Shown here piece after piece: positions 31,775-41,654 of a DNA stretch of 64,000 bases. Under the pieces are notes generated by a model, which was not told the DNA's origin, did not search any database, and saw only the letters and a program-made list of their open reading frames with translations. The translations under genes and the position numbers were made by a program. How positions within the stretch are numbered: the stretch's first letter is position 1; each line of letters begins with the position of its first letter. Origin of the DNA: Betaproteobacteria bacterium (GTDB lineage: Bacteria; Pseudomonadota; Gammaproteobacteria; Burkholderiales; SG8-39); assembly GCA_947482825.1 (NCBI GenBank), contig CANKMT010000009.1, forward strand, positions 1-64,000, given 5' to 3'.

Positions 31775-33418
31775 ATGAAGCAGAAACACCGTATTGCCCT
31801 TGCGGCAGCAATGGCGATTGCGCTCGGGACGCCGCTCACTGCTGCGGCGCAAGGGACGCTGCGGATCGCGATGACCGCGGCCGATATCCCGAAAACCAAC
31901 GGGCAGCCCGACCAGGGATTCGAGGGCAACCGCTTCACCGGGATTCCGCTCTTCGATGCGCTCACGCAATGGGATCTTTCCTCCGCCGACAAGCCCAGCG
32001 TGTTGATCCCGGGCCTGGCCACATCGTGGTCGGTCAACGACAAGGACCGCACCAAGTGGACTTTCAAGCTGCGTCCTGGCGTCAAATTCCATGACGGCAG
32101 CAACCTGAATGCCGACTCGATCGTCTGGAACGTCGAGAAAGTGCTCAACAAGGACGCCCGCCACTTCGCGCCCGACCAGATCGGCGTGACCGTGTCGCGG
32201 ATGCCCAACCTCGTCTCGGCGCGCAAGATCGACGACCTCACGGTCGAGCTCACGACCAAGGAGCCCGACAGCTTCCTGCCGATCAACCTCACCAACCTCT
32301 TCATCGCCTCGCCGGCCCATTGGCAGAAGAAATGGGATGCGCTCGGAAGCGTCACCGACAACGCCGAGCGCGCCAAGCAGGCATGGGCGGCTTTTGCGGC
32401 TGACGCCTCGGGCTCAGGCCCGTTCAAGATGGCCCGCTTTTCGCCTCGCGAGCGCGTCGAGTACGTGAAGAACGAAGCCTACTGGGACCCGAAGCGGAAA
32501 TCCAAGCTCGACCGCGTGGTGCTCCTGCCGATGCCCGAGGCCAGCGCGCGCACCGCCGCGCTCCTCTCCGGCCAAGTCGACTGGATCGAGAACCCGGCGC
32601 CGGACGCGGTGCCGCAGATCAAGCAGAAGGGTTTCGTCATCACCCAGAACGCTCAGCCGCACGTCTGGCCGTGGCAGTTTTCTTTCGCGGAAGGTTCACC
32701 TTGGCTCGACAAGCGCGTGCGCCATGCCGCCAACCTGTGCGTCAATCGCGAAGAACTCAAGTCCGCGCTCGGTGGCTTCATGGAAGTTCCGAAAGGCACC
32801 GTCCCGCCGGGGCATCCATGGTGGGGCAACCCCAAGTTCGATATCAAGTACGACCTGGCGGCCGCGCAGAAGCTCATGACCGAAGCGGGTTTCGGCCCGA
32901 ACAAGCGCCTCAAGGTGAAAACCATCACCTCGGCCTCGGGTTCGGGACAGATGCAGCCCGTGCCGATGAACGAGTTCCTGCAGCAGGGCCTGCGCCAGTG
33001 CTACTTCGACGTCGAACTCGAAGTGATCGAATGGAACGCGCTGTTCACCAACTGGCGCGAGGGCGCCAAGGACCCGAAAGCGCGCGGCGCCAACGCCACC
33101 AACGTCACGTTCGCGGCGATGGACCCGTTCTTCGCCATGGTGCGCTTCACCTCGTCGAAGACGGTGCCGCCGGTGTCCAACAACTGGGGCTACTTCGTGA
33201 GCCCCGAGTTCGACGACCTGATCGCCAAGGCGCGCAACACGTTCGACGACAAGGGCCGCGACGCAGCGCTCGCGCGGTTGCATGCGCGCATCGTCGAGGA
33301 GGCGCCGTTCCTGTGGGTCGCGCACGACGTGGGTCCGCGGGCCATGAGCACAAAGGTCAAAGGCGTGGTCCAGCCCAAGAGCTGGTTCATCGACCTGGCG
33401 CCGGTCACTGTCCAGTAA
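31775..33418 (+). CDS. Dpp/Opp-like (SBP_bac_5) substrate-binding protein
   Basis: The 547-residue protein has a Sec signal ('HRIALAAAMAIALGTPLTAAA') and the SBP_bac_5 fold: 'TKWTFKLRPGVKFHDGSNLN', 'RERVEYVKNEAYWDP' and 'WFIDLAPVTVQ' at the C-terminus. It is the periplasmic receptor for the DppBCDF-like importer whose genes begin at 34216, separated from it by one opposite-strand gene. A strong AAGGAGG ribosome-binding site lies upstream of the ATG. The 258 bp before it contain a run of nine C and no gene that I can see. Confidence 0.92.
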   Translation: MKQKHRIALAAAMAIALGTPLTAAAQGTLRIAMTAADIPKTNGQPDQGFEGNRFTGIPLFDALTQWDLSSADKPSVLIPGLATSWSVNDKDRTKWTFKLRPGVKFHDGSNLNADSIVWNVEKVLNKDARHFAPDQIGVTVSRMPNLVSARKIDDLTVELTTKEPDSFLPINLTNLFIASPAHWQKKWDALGSVTDNAERAKQAWAAFAADASGSGPFKMARFSPRERVEYVKNEAYWDPKRKSKLDRVVLLPMPEASARTAALLSGQVDWIENPAPDAVPQIKQKGFVITQNAQPHVWPWQFSFAEGSPWLDKRVRHAANLCVNREELKSALGGFMEVPKGTVPPGHPWWGNPKFDIKYDLAAAQKLMTEAGFGPNKRLKVKTITSASGSGQMQPVPMNEFLQQGLRQCYFDVELEVIEWNALFTNWREGAKDPKARGANATNVTFAAMDPFFAMVRFTSSKTVPPVSNNWGYFVSPEFDDLIAKARNTFDDKGRDAALARLHARIVEEAPFLWVAHDVGPRAMSTKVKGVVQPKSWFIDLAPVTVQ

Positions 33419-34142
33419 AGCGTCGTTCGAGCGGCCCGGAAAGCCCGATGGTCTGCGTCGCCGGCGTGGCGGCGCAGGCGTCGCGGGGCTTGCCGGCGTT
33501 CGCGAGGACGAGAGCCTCGGCGGCAGCCACCGCCTCGCGCACCGGATCCACCAGCGGAACCGGCACTCGCGGCGCAACCGCATCCGCAAGCCCCGCGAGC
33601 CCGGCGCCACCGAGGATCACGCATTGCGCGCCCTCCCGATGAACAGCTTCATTGCAGGCCCGCGCAAGCAGGGCGATCGCCCCTTGCGGATCGCGCGCGA
33701 TGTCGCCGCCGGAGGGCGCCACCGTACGCACCGAGGCAAGCTTGTCCGAGAGCCCGAGTGCTGCCACGAACTCCTCGAGCATCGGGCCCCAGCGCTCGCC
33801 CCCGGTGACGATCGAAAAACGACCGGTCTGCGCCGCGCGCAGGCAGGCGGCTTCGGCGAAGCCCACCACCGGCTGGGTGGCCATCTCGCGAAGCGCAGCC
33901 AGCCCCGGGTCTCCGAAGCACGCAAGGATCACCGCGTGCGCATCGGCACCGTGTTCCGCATAAGCGTCCAGAGCCGCATGCGCGGCCACCGCCGATGCAG
34001 CGCGCGACACGATGTATCGCGCGCCAAAGCGCCCCGTCGCCCCGAGGACTTGCGTGCCCAGGGAAGCGAATCGGCGCGCGTGCTGCACGACGAGCCCGGT
34101 GATTTCGGGCGAGGTATTGGGATTGATCATGAGCAGTCTCAT
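33405..34142 (-). CDS. Asp/Glu/hydantoin (allantoin) racemase-family protein
   Basis: The 245-residue protein starts 'MRLLMINPNTSPEITGLV', typical of hydantoin and allantoin racemases. The first catalytic Cys is present (Cys75 in 'VILACFGDPGL'). The second, normally in 'LGCAG', is replaced by Gly ('VILGGAGL', about residue 179), so the enzyme may be a one-base racemase or a decarboxylase-like variant. It is encoded opposite to the ABC genes on either side, overlaps the end of the binding-protein gene by 14 bp and diverges from the permease gene. Confidence 0.82.
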   Translation of the reverse strand: MRLLMINPNTSPEITGLVVQHARRFASLGTQVLGATGRFGARYIVSRAASAVAAHAALDAYAEHGADAHAVILACFGDPGLAALREMATQPVVGFAEAACLRAAQTGRFSIVTGGERWGPMLEEFVAALGLSDKLASVRTVAPSGGDIARDPQGAIALLARACNEAVHREGAQCVILGGAGLAGLADAVAPRVPVPLVDPVREAVAAAEALVLANAGKPRDACAATPATQTIGLSGPLERRFTGQ

Positions 34143-34215
34143 CTCGGCCTCTTCGCTGTGGCGTTTTCGGTAGAGTAGTGCCCCCGGACGCGACGCGCCA
34201 GACCACCCATCCCAG

Positions 34216-35169
34216 ATGTTCACCTACGCCGCCAAGCGGGTTCTGATGACCATGCCGATCATGATCGGCGTGTCGCTGGTGTGTTTCGCGCTCGTGCACC
34301 TCGCGCCGGGCGACCCGCTCATTTCGGTCCTGCCGCCGGACGCTTCCCAGGCCATCAAGGACCAGCTCATGGTCCTGTACGGCTTCGACCGGCCGTACTA
34401 CGAGCAATTCCTGCGCTGGCTGGTGCGCGCCGTCCAGGGCGATCTCGGAACGTCGATTCGAACCGGCCGCCCGGTGGCCGCCGAGATCTTCAAGGCGGTG
34501 GGCAACACTCTCATGATCGCCACGCTTGCAACTTTCATCGGCTTTGTGCTTGGCACCTTCTTTGGCTTTGTCGCCGGCTATTTCCGCGGGTCGTGGCTGG
34601 ACAAGCTTGCCTCGGCCGCCGCGGTGTTCGGCGTATCCGTGCCGCACTACTGGCTGGGCATGATTCTCGTGATCGTCTTCGCCGTCCAGCTCGGCTGGCT
34701 GCCCCCCACGGGTGCAGGACCGGGCGGATCTGAGGACTGGCGCTGGAACTGGGTGCATGTGCAGCACCTGATCCTGCCCGCAGTGACCATGTCCGTCATT
34801 CCCATGGGCATCATTGCGCGCACGGTGCGCGCGCTGGTGGCCGAGATCCTGTCGCAGGAATTCATTGCCGGCCTGCGCGCCAAGGGACTGCCCGAACTGG
34901 GCGTGTTCCGCCACGTGGTGAAGAACGTGGCGCCTACCTCGCTTGCAGTCATGGGCATCCAGCTCGGTTACCTGCTCGGCGGCTCGATCCTGATCGAAAC
35001 CGTGTTCGCATGGCCCGGCACCGGGCTGCTGCTGAACGACGCGATCTTCCAGCGCGACCTGCCGCTCCTGCAGGGCACGATCCTCGTCCTCGCGTTGTTT
35101 TTCGTCGCGCTCAACCTCGTGGTCGACGTGTTCCAGAGCGCGCTCGACCCGCGGATCCAGCGCGCATGA
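34216..35169 (+). CDS. DppB-like ABC permease
   Basis: The 317-residue permease begins 'MFTYAAKRVLMTMPIMIGVS' and contains the family's 'FALVHLAPGDPL', the 'GDLGTSIRTGRPV' periplasmic turn and the EAA-like loop 'EFIAGLRAKGLPELGVFRHV'. It pairs with the DppC-like permease whose gene overlaps its stop by four bases. Confidence 0.93.
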   Translation: MFTYAAKRVLMTMPIMIGVSLVCFALVHLAPGDPLISVLPPDASQAIKDQLMVLYGFDRPYYEQFLRWLVRAVQGDLGTSIRTGRPVAAEIFKAVGNTLMIATLATFIGFVLGTFFGFVAGYFRGSWLDKLASAAAVFGVSVPHYWLGMILVIVFAVQLGWLPPTGAGPGGSEDWRWNWVHVQHLILPAVTMSVIPMGIIARTVRALVAEILSQEFIAGLRAKGLPELGVFRHVVKNVAPTSLAVMGIQLGYLLGGSILIETVFAWPGTGLLLNDAIFQRDLPLLQGTILVLALFFVALNLVVDVFQSALDPRIQRA

Positions 35170-36053
35170 GCGCCGTGCCCGACGGCGTAGTCGCCGGGGT
35201 TGCAATAGCCCGCTCACCCGGCTATTGGGTGACCGTGCTGTGGCGTTTTTCGCGCGACCCGTTCGCCGTGGTTGCGGCGCTCGTGGTGCTCGGATTGATC
35301 GCAATGGCGGTGTTTGCGCCGTGGCTCGCGCCACAAGATCCGTTCCATGGCATGTCATTGCGCCGCCTGCGTCCGCCGGGCTCGGAGGGCTATCCGCTGG
35401 GCACCGACGAGCTCGGGCGCGACATGCTCTCGCGACTCATCTACGGCGCGCGCATCTCGCTCTTCATGGGCATCGTGCCTGTGTTCGCGGCGCTGGCGGT
35501 CGGCGCGTCCATTGGCATCGTGGCCGGCTATGTCGGCGGCTGGACCAACACGGTGCTGATGCGCACCATGGACGTCTTCTTCGCCTTCCCGTCGGTGCTG
35601 CTCGCGGTGGCGCTCGCCGGCGCCCTCGGCCCCGGCATCCTCAACAGCATGCTCGCGCTCACGCTCGTGTTCGTGCCGCCGATTGCGCGCGTCGCCGAAA
35701 GCGTTACTACGGGTGTGAGGACACGCGACTACGTCGAGGCCGCCAAGGCAAGCGGCGCCGGCGCGCTGATCATCATCCGCAAGCAGGTGCTCGGCAACGT
35801 GCTCGGGCCGATCTTCGTTTACGCAATGAGCCTGATCGCAGTCTGCATGATCCTCGCCTCGGGCCTGTCTTTCCTCGGCCTGGGCGTCAAGCCGCCGCAA
35901 CCGGACTGGGGCCTCATGCTCAATACGCTGCGCACTGCAATCTATACCCAGCCGCTGCTCTGTGCCCTGCCCGGCCTGATGATTTTCATCACCTCGATCT
36001 CCTTCAACCTGATGACCGACGGGCTCAGATCGGCAATGGACATCAAGGCTTGA
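35166..36053 (+). CDS. DppC-like ABC permease
   Basis: The 295-residue permease has the N-terminal OppC segment, 'YPLGTDELGRDMLSRLIYGA', and the EAA-like loop 'RDYVEAAKASGAGALIIIRK'. The ATG at 35166 overlaps dppB (ATGA); a longer frame from 35010 lies inside dppB and is not used. Confidence 0.93.
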   Translation: MSAVPDGVVAGVAIARSPGYWVTVLWRFSRDPFAVVAALVVLGLIAMAVFAPWLAPQDPFHGMSLRRLRPPGSEGYPLGTDELGRDMLSRLIYGARISLFMGIVPVFAALAVGASIGIVAGYVGGWTNTVLMRTMDVFFAFPSVLLAVALAGALGPGILNSMLALTLVFVPPIARVAESVTTGVRTRDYVEAAKASGAGALIIIRKQVLGNVLGPIFVYAMSLIAVCMILASGLSFLGLGVKPPQPDWGLMLNTLRTAIYTQPLLCALPGLMIFITSISFNLMTDGLRSAMDIKA

Positions 36054-36060
36054 GCCCCCA

Positions 36061-37062
36061 ATGACCGCCCTCCTCGAAGTCCGCGGCCTGGTCAAGAACT
36101 TCCCGGTGAACACCGGCGTCTTCGGCCGTCCGAAAAGTTTTGTTTCGGCCGTCGACCACCTCGATTTCGACCTGCACGAGGGAGAGACGCTGGGGCTGGT
36201 CGGCGAATCCGGCTGCGGCAAGTCCACCACCGCGCGCCTGCTGATGCACCTGGTCGCACCGACCGCGGGCACGATCCGCTTCGAGGGCCGCACCGTGGGG
36301 ACGAGCGAGCTGCCGCTGAAAGCGTTTCGCCGCCAGGTGCAGATGGTGTTCCAGGACAGCTACGCCTCGCTCAATCCGCGCCTGACGGTGGCCGAATCGG
36401 TCGCTTTCGGACCGCTGGTGCACGGCGTGTCCCGCGACGAAGCCGCGGCGCGCGCGAATTCCCTGCTCGAACGCGTCGGCCTGGACCCGGCGCGATTCGC
36501 CGGCCGGTTCACGCACGAGTTGTCCGGCGGGCAGCGCCAGCGCGTCAACATTGCGCGCGCCCTTGCGCTGCAGCCGCGCGTGCTGATCCTCGATGAGGCG
36601 GTGTCCGCGCTGGACAAATCGGTGGAGGCGCAGGTGCTCAACCTGCTCCTCGACCTGAAGGAAGAATTCCATCTCACCTACCTTTTCATCAGCCACGACC
36701 TCGAAGTGGTGCGCTTCATGGCTGCGCGGGTGCTGGTGATGTACCTCGGACGCGTCGCCGAACTCGGGGCCACCGAGGCGCTCTATACCGGCAGCCGCCA
36801 CCCTTACACGACGGCGCTTCTGGGCTCGCTGCTCTCGATGGACCCGGATCATCGCGCCGAGTCGGCGCCGATCGCGGGCGATCCGCCGAACCCGATCGAC
36901 CCGCCGGCCGGATGCCGCTTCCACACACGCTGCAGCTTCGCCGAGCCGGTGTGCTCAAGCCGGGTGCCCGTCCTGACCCCGCTCGGCAGCGCTCACTCGG
37001 TCGCCTGCCACATGAGCGAGCCCGGCTCCGGTCATGGATGCGCACCCCAGAGGGCGGCATGA
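36061..37062 (+). CDS. DppF/OppF-like ABC ATPase
   Basis: The 333-residue ATPase has Walker A 'GESGCGKSTTARLL', signature 'LSGGQRQRV', Walker B 'VLILDEAVSALDKSV' and a C-terminal oligopeptide-transporter domain with the cysteine cluster 'CRFHTRCSFAEPVC' that in relatives binds an Fe-S cluster. In most relatives the dppD-type gene comes before this one; here the order is reversed. Confidence 0.93.
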   Translation: MTALLEVRGLVKNFPVNTGVFGRPKSFVSAVDHLDFDLHEGETLGLVGESGCGKSTTARLLMHLVAPTAGTIRFEGRTVGTSELPLKAFRRQVQMVFQDSYASLNPRLTVAESVAFGPLVHGVSRDEAAARANSLLERVGLDPARFAGRFTHELSGGQRQRVNIARALALQPRVLILDEAVSALDKSVEAQVLNLLLDLKEEFHLTYLFISHDLEVVRFMAARVLVMYLGRVAELGATEALYTGSRHPYTTALLGSLLSMDPDHRAESAPIAGDPPNPIDPPAGCRFHTRCSFAEPVCSSRVPVLTPLGSAHSVACHMSEPGSGHGCAPQRAA

Positions 37063-38078
37063 CGGGCGTGGCCGAACCGGTCCTGGACATCCGCAACCTA
37101 CGCGTCACTTTCACCGGCGGCGCAAAGCCGGTGAACGCGGTGGACGGCGTGGACCTGTCGATCGAGCGCGGCGAGGTCGTGGCCCTGCTCGGCGAATCCG
37201 GCTCCGGCAAAAGCGTGACGCTGCGCTCCATCCTGCGCCTGCATCCGGCGAAAAGGACACGCATGGAAGGCGCGATCCACGTGGCCGGCACCAACGTAAT
37301 GGCGCTCGAAGGCGGGGCGCTGACGGATTTCCGCGGCAAGGGCGCATCGATGATTTTCCAGGAGCCGATGCTGGCCCTCGATCCGGTGTACACGCTCGGC
37401 GAGCAGATCATCGAGGCGATTCTGCGGCATGAAAATATTTCAACTTCCGAAGCGCGCCGCCGCGCGCTCGACTGGTTCGAGCGGGTGCGCATCCCGAGCC
37501 CCGAGCGCCGGCTCGACACCTACCCGCACGAGATGTCCGGCGGCATGCGCCAGCGCGCGATGATCGCGCTGGCGCTCGCGTGCAACCCGAAACTGCTGCT
37601 GGCCGACGAGCCGACCACCGCGCTGGATGCTACCGTCCAGGTCCAGATCCTGCTCCTCCTGCGCGACCTGCAGCGCGAACTCGGCCTGTCGATGCTGTTC
37701 GTCACGCACGACATCGGCGTCGCCGTCGAAGTCGCCGACCGCATCGCGGTGATGTACGCCGGGCGCATCGTGGAGATCGGCTCGGTGCGCGACGTGATCC
37801 GCTCGCCGCGCCATCCGTATACGCTGGGCCTCCTGTCGACACGCCCGCACGGCGGGCGACTCTCGGGCAACCGCCTGCCCACGATTCCGGGTTCTCCGCC
37901 GGACCTCGCAAACCTGCCGCCGGGCTGTGCATTTGCGATGCGCTGTGCACTCGCTGCGGATGCCTGCCGCATTGCAGCCCCCGAAGCCGTCGAGGTGGGT
38001 CCCGGGCATCAGGCACGCTGCGTGCGCACGGCCGAGACCGCGCGACCCGCGGGTGCCCCAGCAGGTGTATCCGCATGA
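37059..38078 (+). CDS. DppD/OppD-like ABC ATPase
   Basis: The 339-residue ATPase has Walker A 'GESGSGKSVTLRSIL', signature 'MSGGMRQRAMIA', Walker B 'LLLADEPTTALDATVQ' and a C-terminal 'PPGCAFAMRCALAADAC' cluster. Its start overlaps the preceding ATPase gene (ATGA) and its stop overlaps the deacetylase gene (ATGA), so five genes from 34216 to 39019 are translated as a chain. Confidence 0.93.
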   Translation: MTGVAEPVLDIRNLRVTFTGGAKPVNAVDGVDLSIERGEVVALLGESGSGKSVTLRSILRLHPAKRTRMEGAIHVAGTNVMALEGGALTDFRGKGASMIFQEPMLALDPVYTLGEQIIEAILRHENISTSEARRRALDWFERVRIPSPERRLDTYPHEMSGGMRQRAMIALALACNPKLLLADEPTTALDATVQVQILLLLRDLQRELGLSMLFVTHDIGVAVEVADRIAVMYAGRIVEIGSVRDVIRSPRHPYTLGLLSTRPHGGRLSGNRLPTIPGSPPDLANLPPGCAFAMRCALAADACRIAAPEAVEVGPGHQARCVRTAETARPAGAPAGVSA

Positions 38079-39019
38079 GCCGCAAGCCTCCCGGCACCGC
38101 CTATCCCCGCGATCTCGCCGGCTACGGCCCGCGTCCACCCCACGCAGGCTGGCCCGGCAAGGCTCGCGTCGCCGTGCAGTTCGTGCTCAATTTCGAAGAG
38201 GGCGGCGAGAACTCGGTGCTGCACGGAGACGCGGGTTCCGAGCAGTTTCTCTCGGACATCATCGGGGCACCGGCCTACCCTGCGCGCCACCTGTCGATGG
38301 AATCGCTATTCGAATACGGCTCGCGTGTCGGCGTCTGGCGCATCCTGCGCGAATTCGAGCGGCGCGGCCTGCCGCTCACGGTGTTCGGCGTGTCGATGGC
38401 GCTGGAGCGCAATCCCGAAGTCGCGGCGGCCTTCGACGAACTCGGGCACGAGATCGCCTGCCATGCCTTGCGCTGGATCCACTATCAGGAGATGGACGAG
38501 AAAACCGAGCGCCTGCACCTGCGCAAGGCAACCGAAATCATCCGCCGCATGACGAACGGGCGCTGGCCGCTGGGCTGGTACACCGGCCGCGACAGCCCGA
38601 ACACGCGCCGCCTGCTGGTCGAGCATGGCGGCTACGAATACGACTCCGACTATTACGGCGACGAGTTGCCCTTCTGGACTCGCGTCGACGCAGGCAACGG
38701 CAAACCGGTCCAGCACCTGATCGTGCCGTACACGCTGGATGCGAACGACATGCGCTTCGCATCGCCGCAGGGCTTCAACACGGCCGACCACTTTTACGCC
38801 TACCTGAAGGACACTTTCGACGTGCTCTGGCAAGAAGGCAAGGAAACGCCCCGCATGATGTCGATCGGCATGCACTGCCGCCTGCTCGGCCGTCCGGGAC
38901 GCTTTCGCGCTCTGCAGAAATTCCTCGACCACATCGAGAAGCACGACCGTGTTTGGGTGTGCCGCCGGATCGACATCGCGAGGCACTGGAAGAAAAAGTT
39001 TCCGCCGGCCGCCGCCTGA
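38075..39019 (+). CDS. puuE: PuuE-type allantoinase (polysaccharide-deacetylase fold)
   Basis: The 314-residue protein strongly resembles PuuE, the metal-independent allantoinase that opens the hydantoin ring of allantoin: 'YPRDLAGYGPRPPHAGWPGK', 'VAVQFVLNFEEGGENSVLHG', 'SMESLFEYGSRVGVWRILRE', 'GWYTGRDSPNTRRLLVEHGG' and 'VPYTLDANDMRFASPQGFNT'. Its start overlaps the ABC ATPase gene, so it is part of the importer operon. With the racemase-family protein nearby this suggests import and hydrolysis of allantoin or another ureide. Other ring-opening substrates remain possible. Confidence 0.85.
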   Translation: MSRKPPGTAYPRDLAGYGPRPPHAGWPGKARVAVQFVLNFEEGGENSVLHGDAGSEQFLSDIIGAPAYPARHLSMESLFEYGSRVGVWRILREFERRGLPLTVFGVSMALERNPEVAAAFDELGHEIACHALRWIHYQEMDEKTERLHLRKATEIIRRMTNGRWPLGWYTGRDSPNTRRLLVEHGGYEYDSDYYGDELPFWTRVDAGNGKPVQHLIVPYTLDANDMRFASPQGFNTADHFYAYLKDTFDVLWQEGKETPRMMSIGMHCRLLGRPGRFRALQKFLDHIEKHDRVWVCRRIDIARHWKKKFPPAAA

Positions 39020-39030
39020 CGGGCGGGCCC

Positions 39031-39909
39031 CTAGCGTCCGCCCGCCAGCAGGTCGATGAACGCGGAGGGCTCGACTTCGCCCTTGCCTTCGGCCACCAGA
39101 AGCCGAAAGCGCTCCACCGCCGCGCGGGCCATCGGCAGCGGCACGCCGGCTTCCTCGGCCACGGCGACGGCGTTCAATAGATCCTTGAGCATCACATTGA
39201 CCGTGCCAAGCGCCGGCTCATAGTTGCGCGAGGCCATACGCGGGCCGAACACCTGCATCGGCTTGGAGTCCGCGAACCCGCCCTTGAGCGCTTCGGGAAT
39301 CTTCGATGCGTCCACGCCCGCCGCCTCGGCCAGCCTCAGCGCTTCGGCAATCACCGGGAAAAGGCTCGCGACGATGATCTGGTTGGCGAGTTTGGTCACC
39401 TGCCCGGCGCCCGAATCGCCCATGCGTGTGAAGCGGCTCGCTAGCTCCGCGATCAGCGGCCGCACGAATTCGATGTGCTCGGACTTGCCGCCGGCCATGA
39501 TCGCGAGCGTACCCTGCTCCGCGCCGACGGTGCCTCCGGAGACCGGGGCGTCGATATACCCGACGCCTTTTTCCGCAAGCTGCGCGGCATATTCTTTCGC
39601 CGCTTTGGGAGCGATGCTCGAGAAGTCGATGACGATCTTGCCATCGGCGGCGCCCTCGGCAACGCCGCCCGCGCCGAACAGAACGTCGTTCACCGAATTC
39701 TGGTCGGTCACGCATATCATCACGATGTCAGCGAAGCGCGCCACCTCGGCGGGCGAGTCCTTCGCAATCGCACCTTTGTCCGTCACGGGGGCGAGCTTTT
39801 CTCTGCTGCGGTTCCAGACCGCGACTTTGTAGCCGGCCGCGAGAAGACGCAACGTCATCGGCTTGCCCATGAGGCCGATACCGATGAAACCGAGTTTAGG
39901 CTGGCTCAT
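39031..39909 (-). CDS. Beta-hydroxyacid dehydrogenase (GlxR/GarR/MmsB-like)
   Basis: The 292-residue enzyme has '[20 protein letters not shown]' (NADP loop), the substrate-binding '[20 protein letters not shown]' and the catalytic Lys region '[14 protein letters not shown]'. It reduces semialdehydes such as tartronate or methylmalonate semialdehyde. Its ATG overlaps the stop of the dehydratase gene upstream. Tartronate semialdehyde reductase would fit ureide catabolism, but sugar-acid use fits the dehydratase better. Confidence 0.85.
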   Translation of the reverse strand: MSQPKLGFIGIGLMGKPMTLRLLAAGYKVAVWNRSREKLAPVTDKGAIAKDSPAEVARFADIVMICVTDQNSVNDVLFGAGGVAEGAADGKIVIDFSSIAPKAAKEYAAQLAEKGVGYIDAPVSGGTVGAEQGTLAIMAGGKSEHIEFVRPLIAELASRFTRMGDSGAGQVTKLANQIIVASLFPVIAEALRLAEAAGVDASKIPEALKGGFADSKPMQVFGPRMASRNYEPALGTVNVMLKDLLNAVAVAEEAGVPLPMARAAVERFRLLVAEGKGEVEPSAFIDLLAGGR

Positions 39910-41642
39910 GCTTTCTTTCCCCCGCTATGCGTGACCGCGCCGAGATTCGCCGGCCCGACCAGTGCGGCGTACTTTTCCAATGCCCCTGAAAGCGGCTCGC
40001 GCTTCGGAGGCCGCCAGGCTTTTCTGCGCTTTGCGAATTCGGCCTCGGAGATCTCCAGCGTGAGTTTCCCGGCCTTCGCGTCGATCGCGATGACATCACC
40101 GTTCTTTACCAGTGCCAGCGGCCCGCCCACACCGGCCTCGGGCGACACATAGCCGATCATCATGCCCCGCGTTGCCCCGGAGAAACGCCCGTCGGTGAGC
40201 AGCGCGACCTTCTCGCCCATGCCCTGCCCGTAGATCAACGCGGTAACGCCCAGCATCTCGCGCATGCCCGGCCCCCCTTTCGGGCCTTCGTAGCGGATCA
40301 CCAGCACATCGCCCTCGGAGTACGAGCGTGCGGCCACCACCGCAGCGCAGTCCTCCTCGCAATCGAAGACCCGCGCGCGGCCGGCGAACTTGAGGTTCTT
40401 GAGCCCGGCCACCTTGATCAGGGCGCCGTCCGGCGCGAGATTGCCCTTGAGCACCACCAGCCCGCCGGTGTTCATGATCGGTTCCTTCCGCACAACCTCG
40501 CCGTCGGCACCGGGATGGTCGGAGAGCTCCTGCTCGAGCGTCGTGCCGAAGATCGTCAGGCAGTCGCCATGCAGCGCGCCGCGCTCGAGCAGCACCCTGA
40601 GCACGTTGTAGACGCCGCCGACCGCATGCAGGTCCTTGGCGAGGAAGCGCCCGCCGGGCTTCATGTCGGCGATCAGCGGCGTCTTCTTCGAAATGCGCGC
40701 AAGGTCGTCGAGCGAGAACTGGATGCCCGCCTCGTGCGCGATGGCTGGGATATGCAAACCCGCGTTGGTCGAACCTCCGGTGGCGGCCACCGCGGCGCAG
40801 GCATTCTCGAGGCTCTTTTTCGTCACCAGGTCCCGCGGCAGCGGGCCGCCGGTGCGCAGCAATTCCATGACCACGCGACCCGCTTCGCGCGCGGTCGCGG
40901 CGCGTTCCTTCGCCATCGCCGGCATTGTGGCCGAGCCCGGCAGCGCGAGGCCCAGCGTCTCGGACACCATTGCCATTGTGTTTGCCGTGAACTGGCCCGG
41001 GCACGATCCGAGCGTCGGCAGGCACACGCGCTCGAGCTGGTCGAGCTCGGATTGCTGCATGTCGCCGGCCATCACCGCGCCCACCGCCTCGAATGTGTCG
41101 AGCACGGTGACGTCGCGCCCCTTGTAGCGGCCCGGCGAGGCCGACCCGCCGTACATGAAGACCGAAGGCAGGTTGAGCCTGACCATGGCCATCATCATGC
41201 CGGGCAGCGTCTTGTCGCAGCCCGCGAAGGTCACGAGCGCGTCATAGGCGTGGCCGCGACAGACCGCCTCGACCCCGTCGGCGATGATTTCACGCGAGGC
41301 AAGCGAGAATTTCATGCCCGCATGGCCCATCGACATCGAATCGGCCACCGCAATCGACGCGAAATCGAACGGCACCCCGCCCCACTCCTTGACCGCGACG
41401 CAGGCTTCGCGCGCGAGCTCGCCCAGCTTCGCGTTGCACGGAGTCACCCGCCCGTCCGTGCTGGCAATGCCGACGAAAGGCTTGGCGATGTCCTCGTCCG
41501 TCAGGCCGAGGCCACGCAGGAAGGCGCGATGCGGCGCGCGGTCCAGGCCTTCGACTGTGATGCGCGAGGGCAGGTTCTTGAACGGCGGCGGCTTCGCGCC
41601 CGGTCTCGCCCTAGCCATCGGGTTTCCCGGCCGGCCCGTCAT
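39906..41642 (-). CDS. IlvD/Edd-family dehydratase
   Basis: The 578-residue protein has the three cysteines expected of a [2Fe-2S] IlvD/Edd enzyme: '[12 protein letters not shown]', '[17 protein letters not shown]' and '[13 protein letters not shown]'. Further family blocks are '[20 protein letters not shown]' and '[20 protein letters not shown]'. It removes water from a dihydroxy acid. With neighbouring DenD- and GlxR-like genes, a sugar-acid dehydratase is more likely than valine biosynthesis. A second ATG at 41618 is an alternative start. Confidence 0.88.
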   Translation of the reverse strand: MTGRPGNPMARARPGAKPPPFKNLPSRITVEGLDRAPHRAFLRGLGLTDEDIAKPFVGIASTDGRVTPCNAKLGELAREACVAVKEWGGVPFDFASIAVADSMSMGHAGMKFSLASREIIADGVEAVCRGHAYDALVTFAGCDKTLPGMMMAMVRLNLPSVFMYGGSASPGRYKGRDVTVLDTFEAVGAVMAGDMQQSELDQLERVCLPTLGSCPGQFTANTMAMVSETLGLALPGSATMPAMAKERAATAREAGRVVMELLRTGGPLPRDLVTKKSLENACAAVAATGGSTNAGLHIPAIAHEAGIQFSLDDLARISKKTPLIADMKPGGRFLAKDLHAVGGVYNVLRVLLERGALHGDCLTIFGTTLEQELSDHPGADGEVVRKEPIMNTGGLVVLKGNLAPDGALIKVAGLKNLKFAGRARVFDCEEDCAAVVAARSYSEGDVLVIRYEGPKGGPGMREMLGVTALIYGQGMGEKVALLTDGRFSGATRGMMIGYVSPEAGVGGPLALVKNGDVIAIDAKAGKLTLEISEAEFAKRRKAWRPPKREPLSGALEKYAALVGPANLGAVTHSGGKKA

Positions 41643-41654
41643 GCGTGCAATCGT

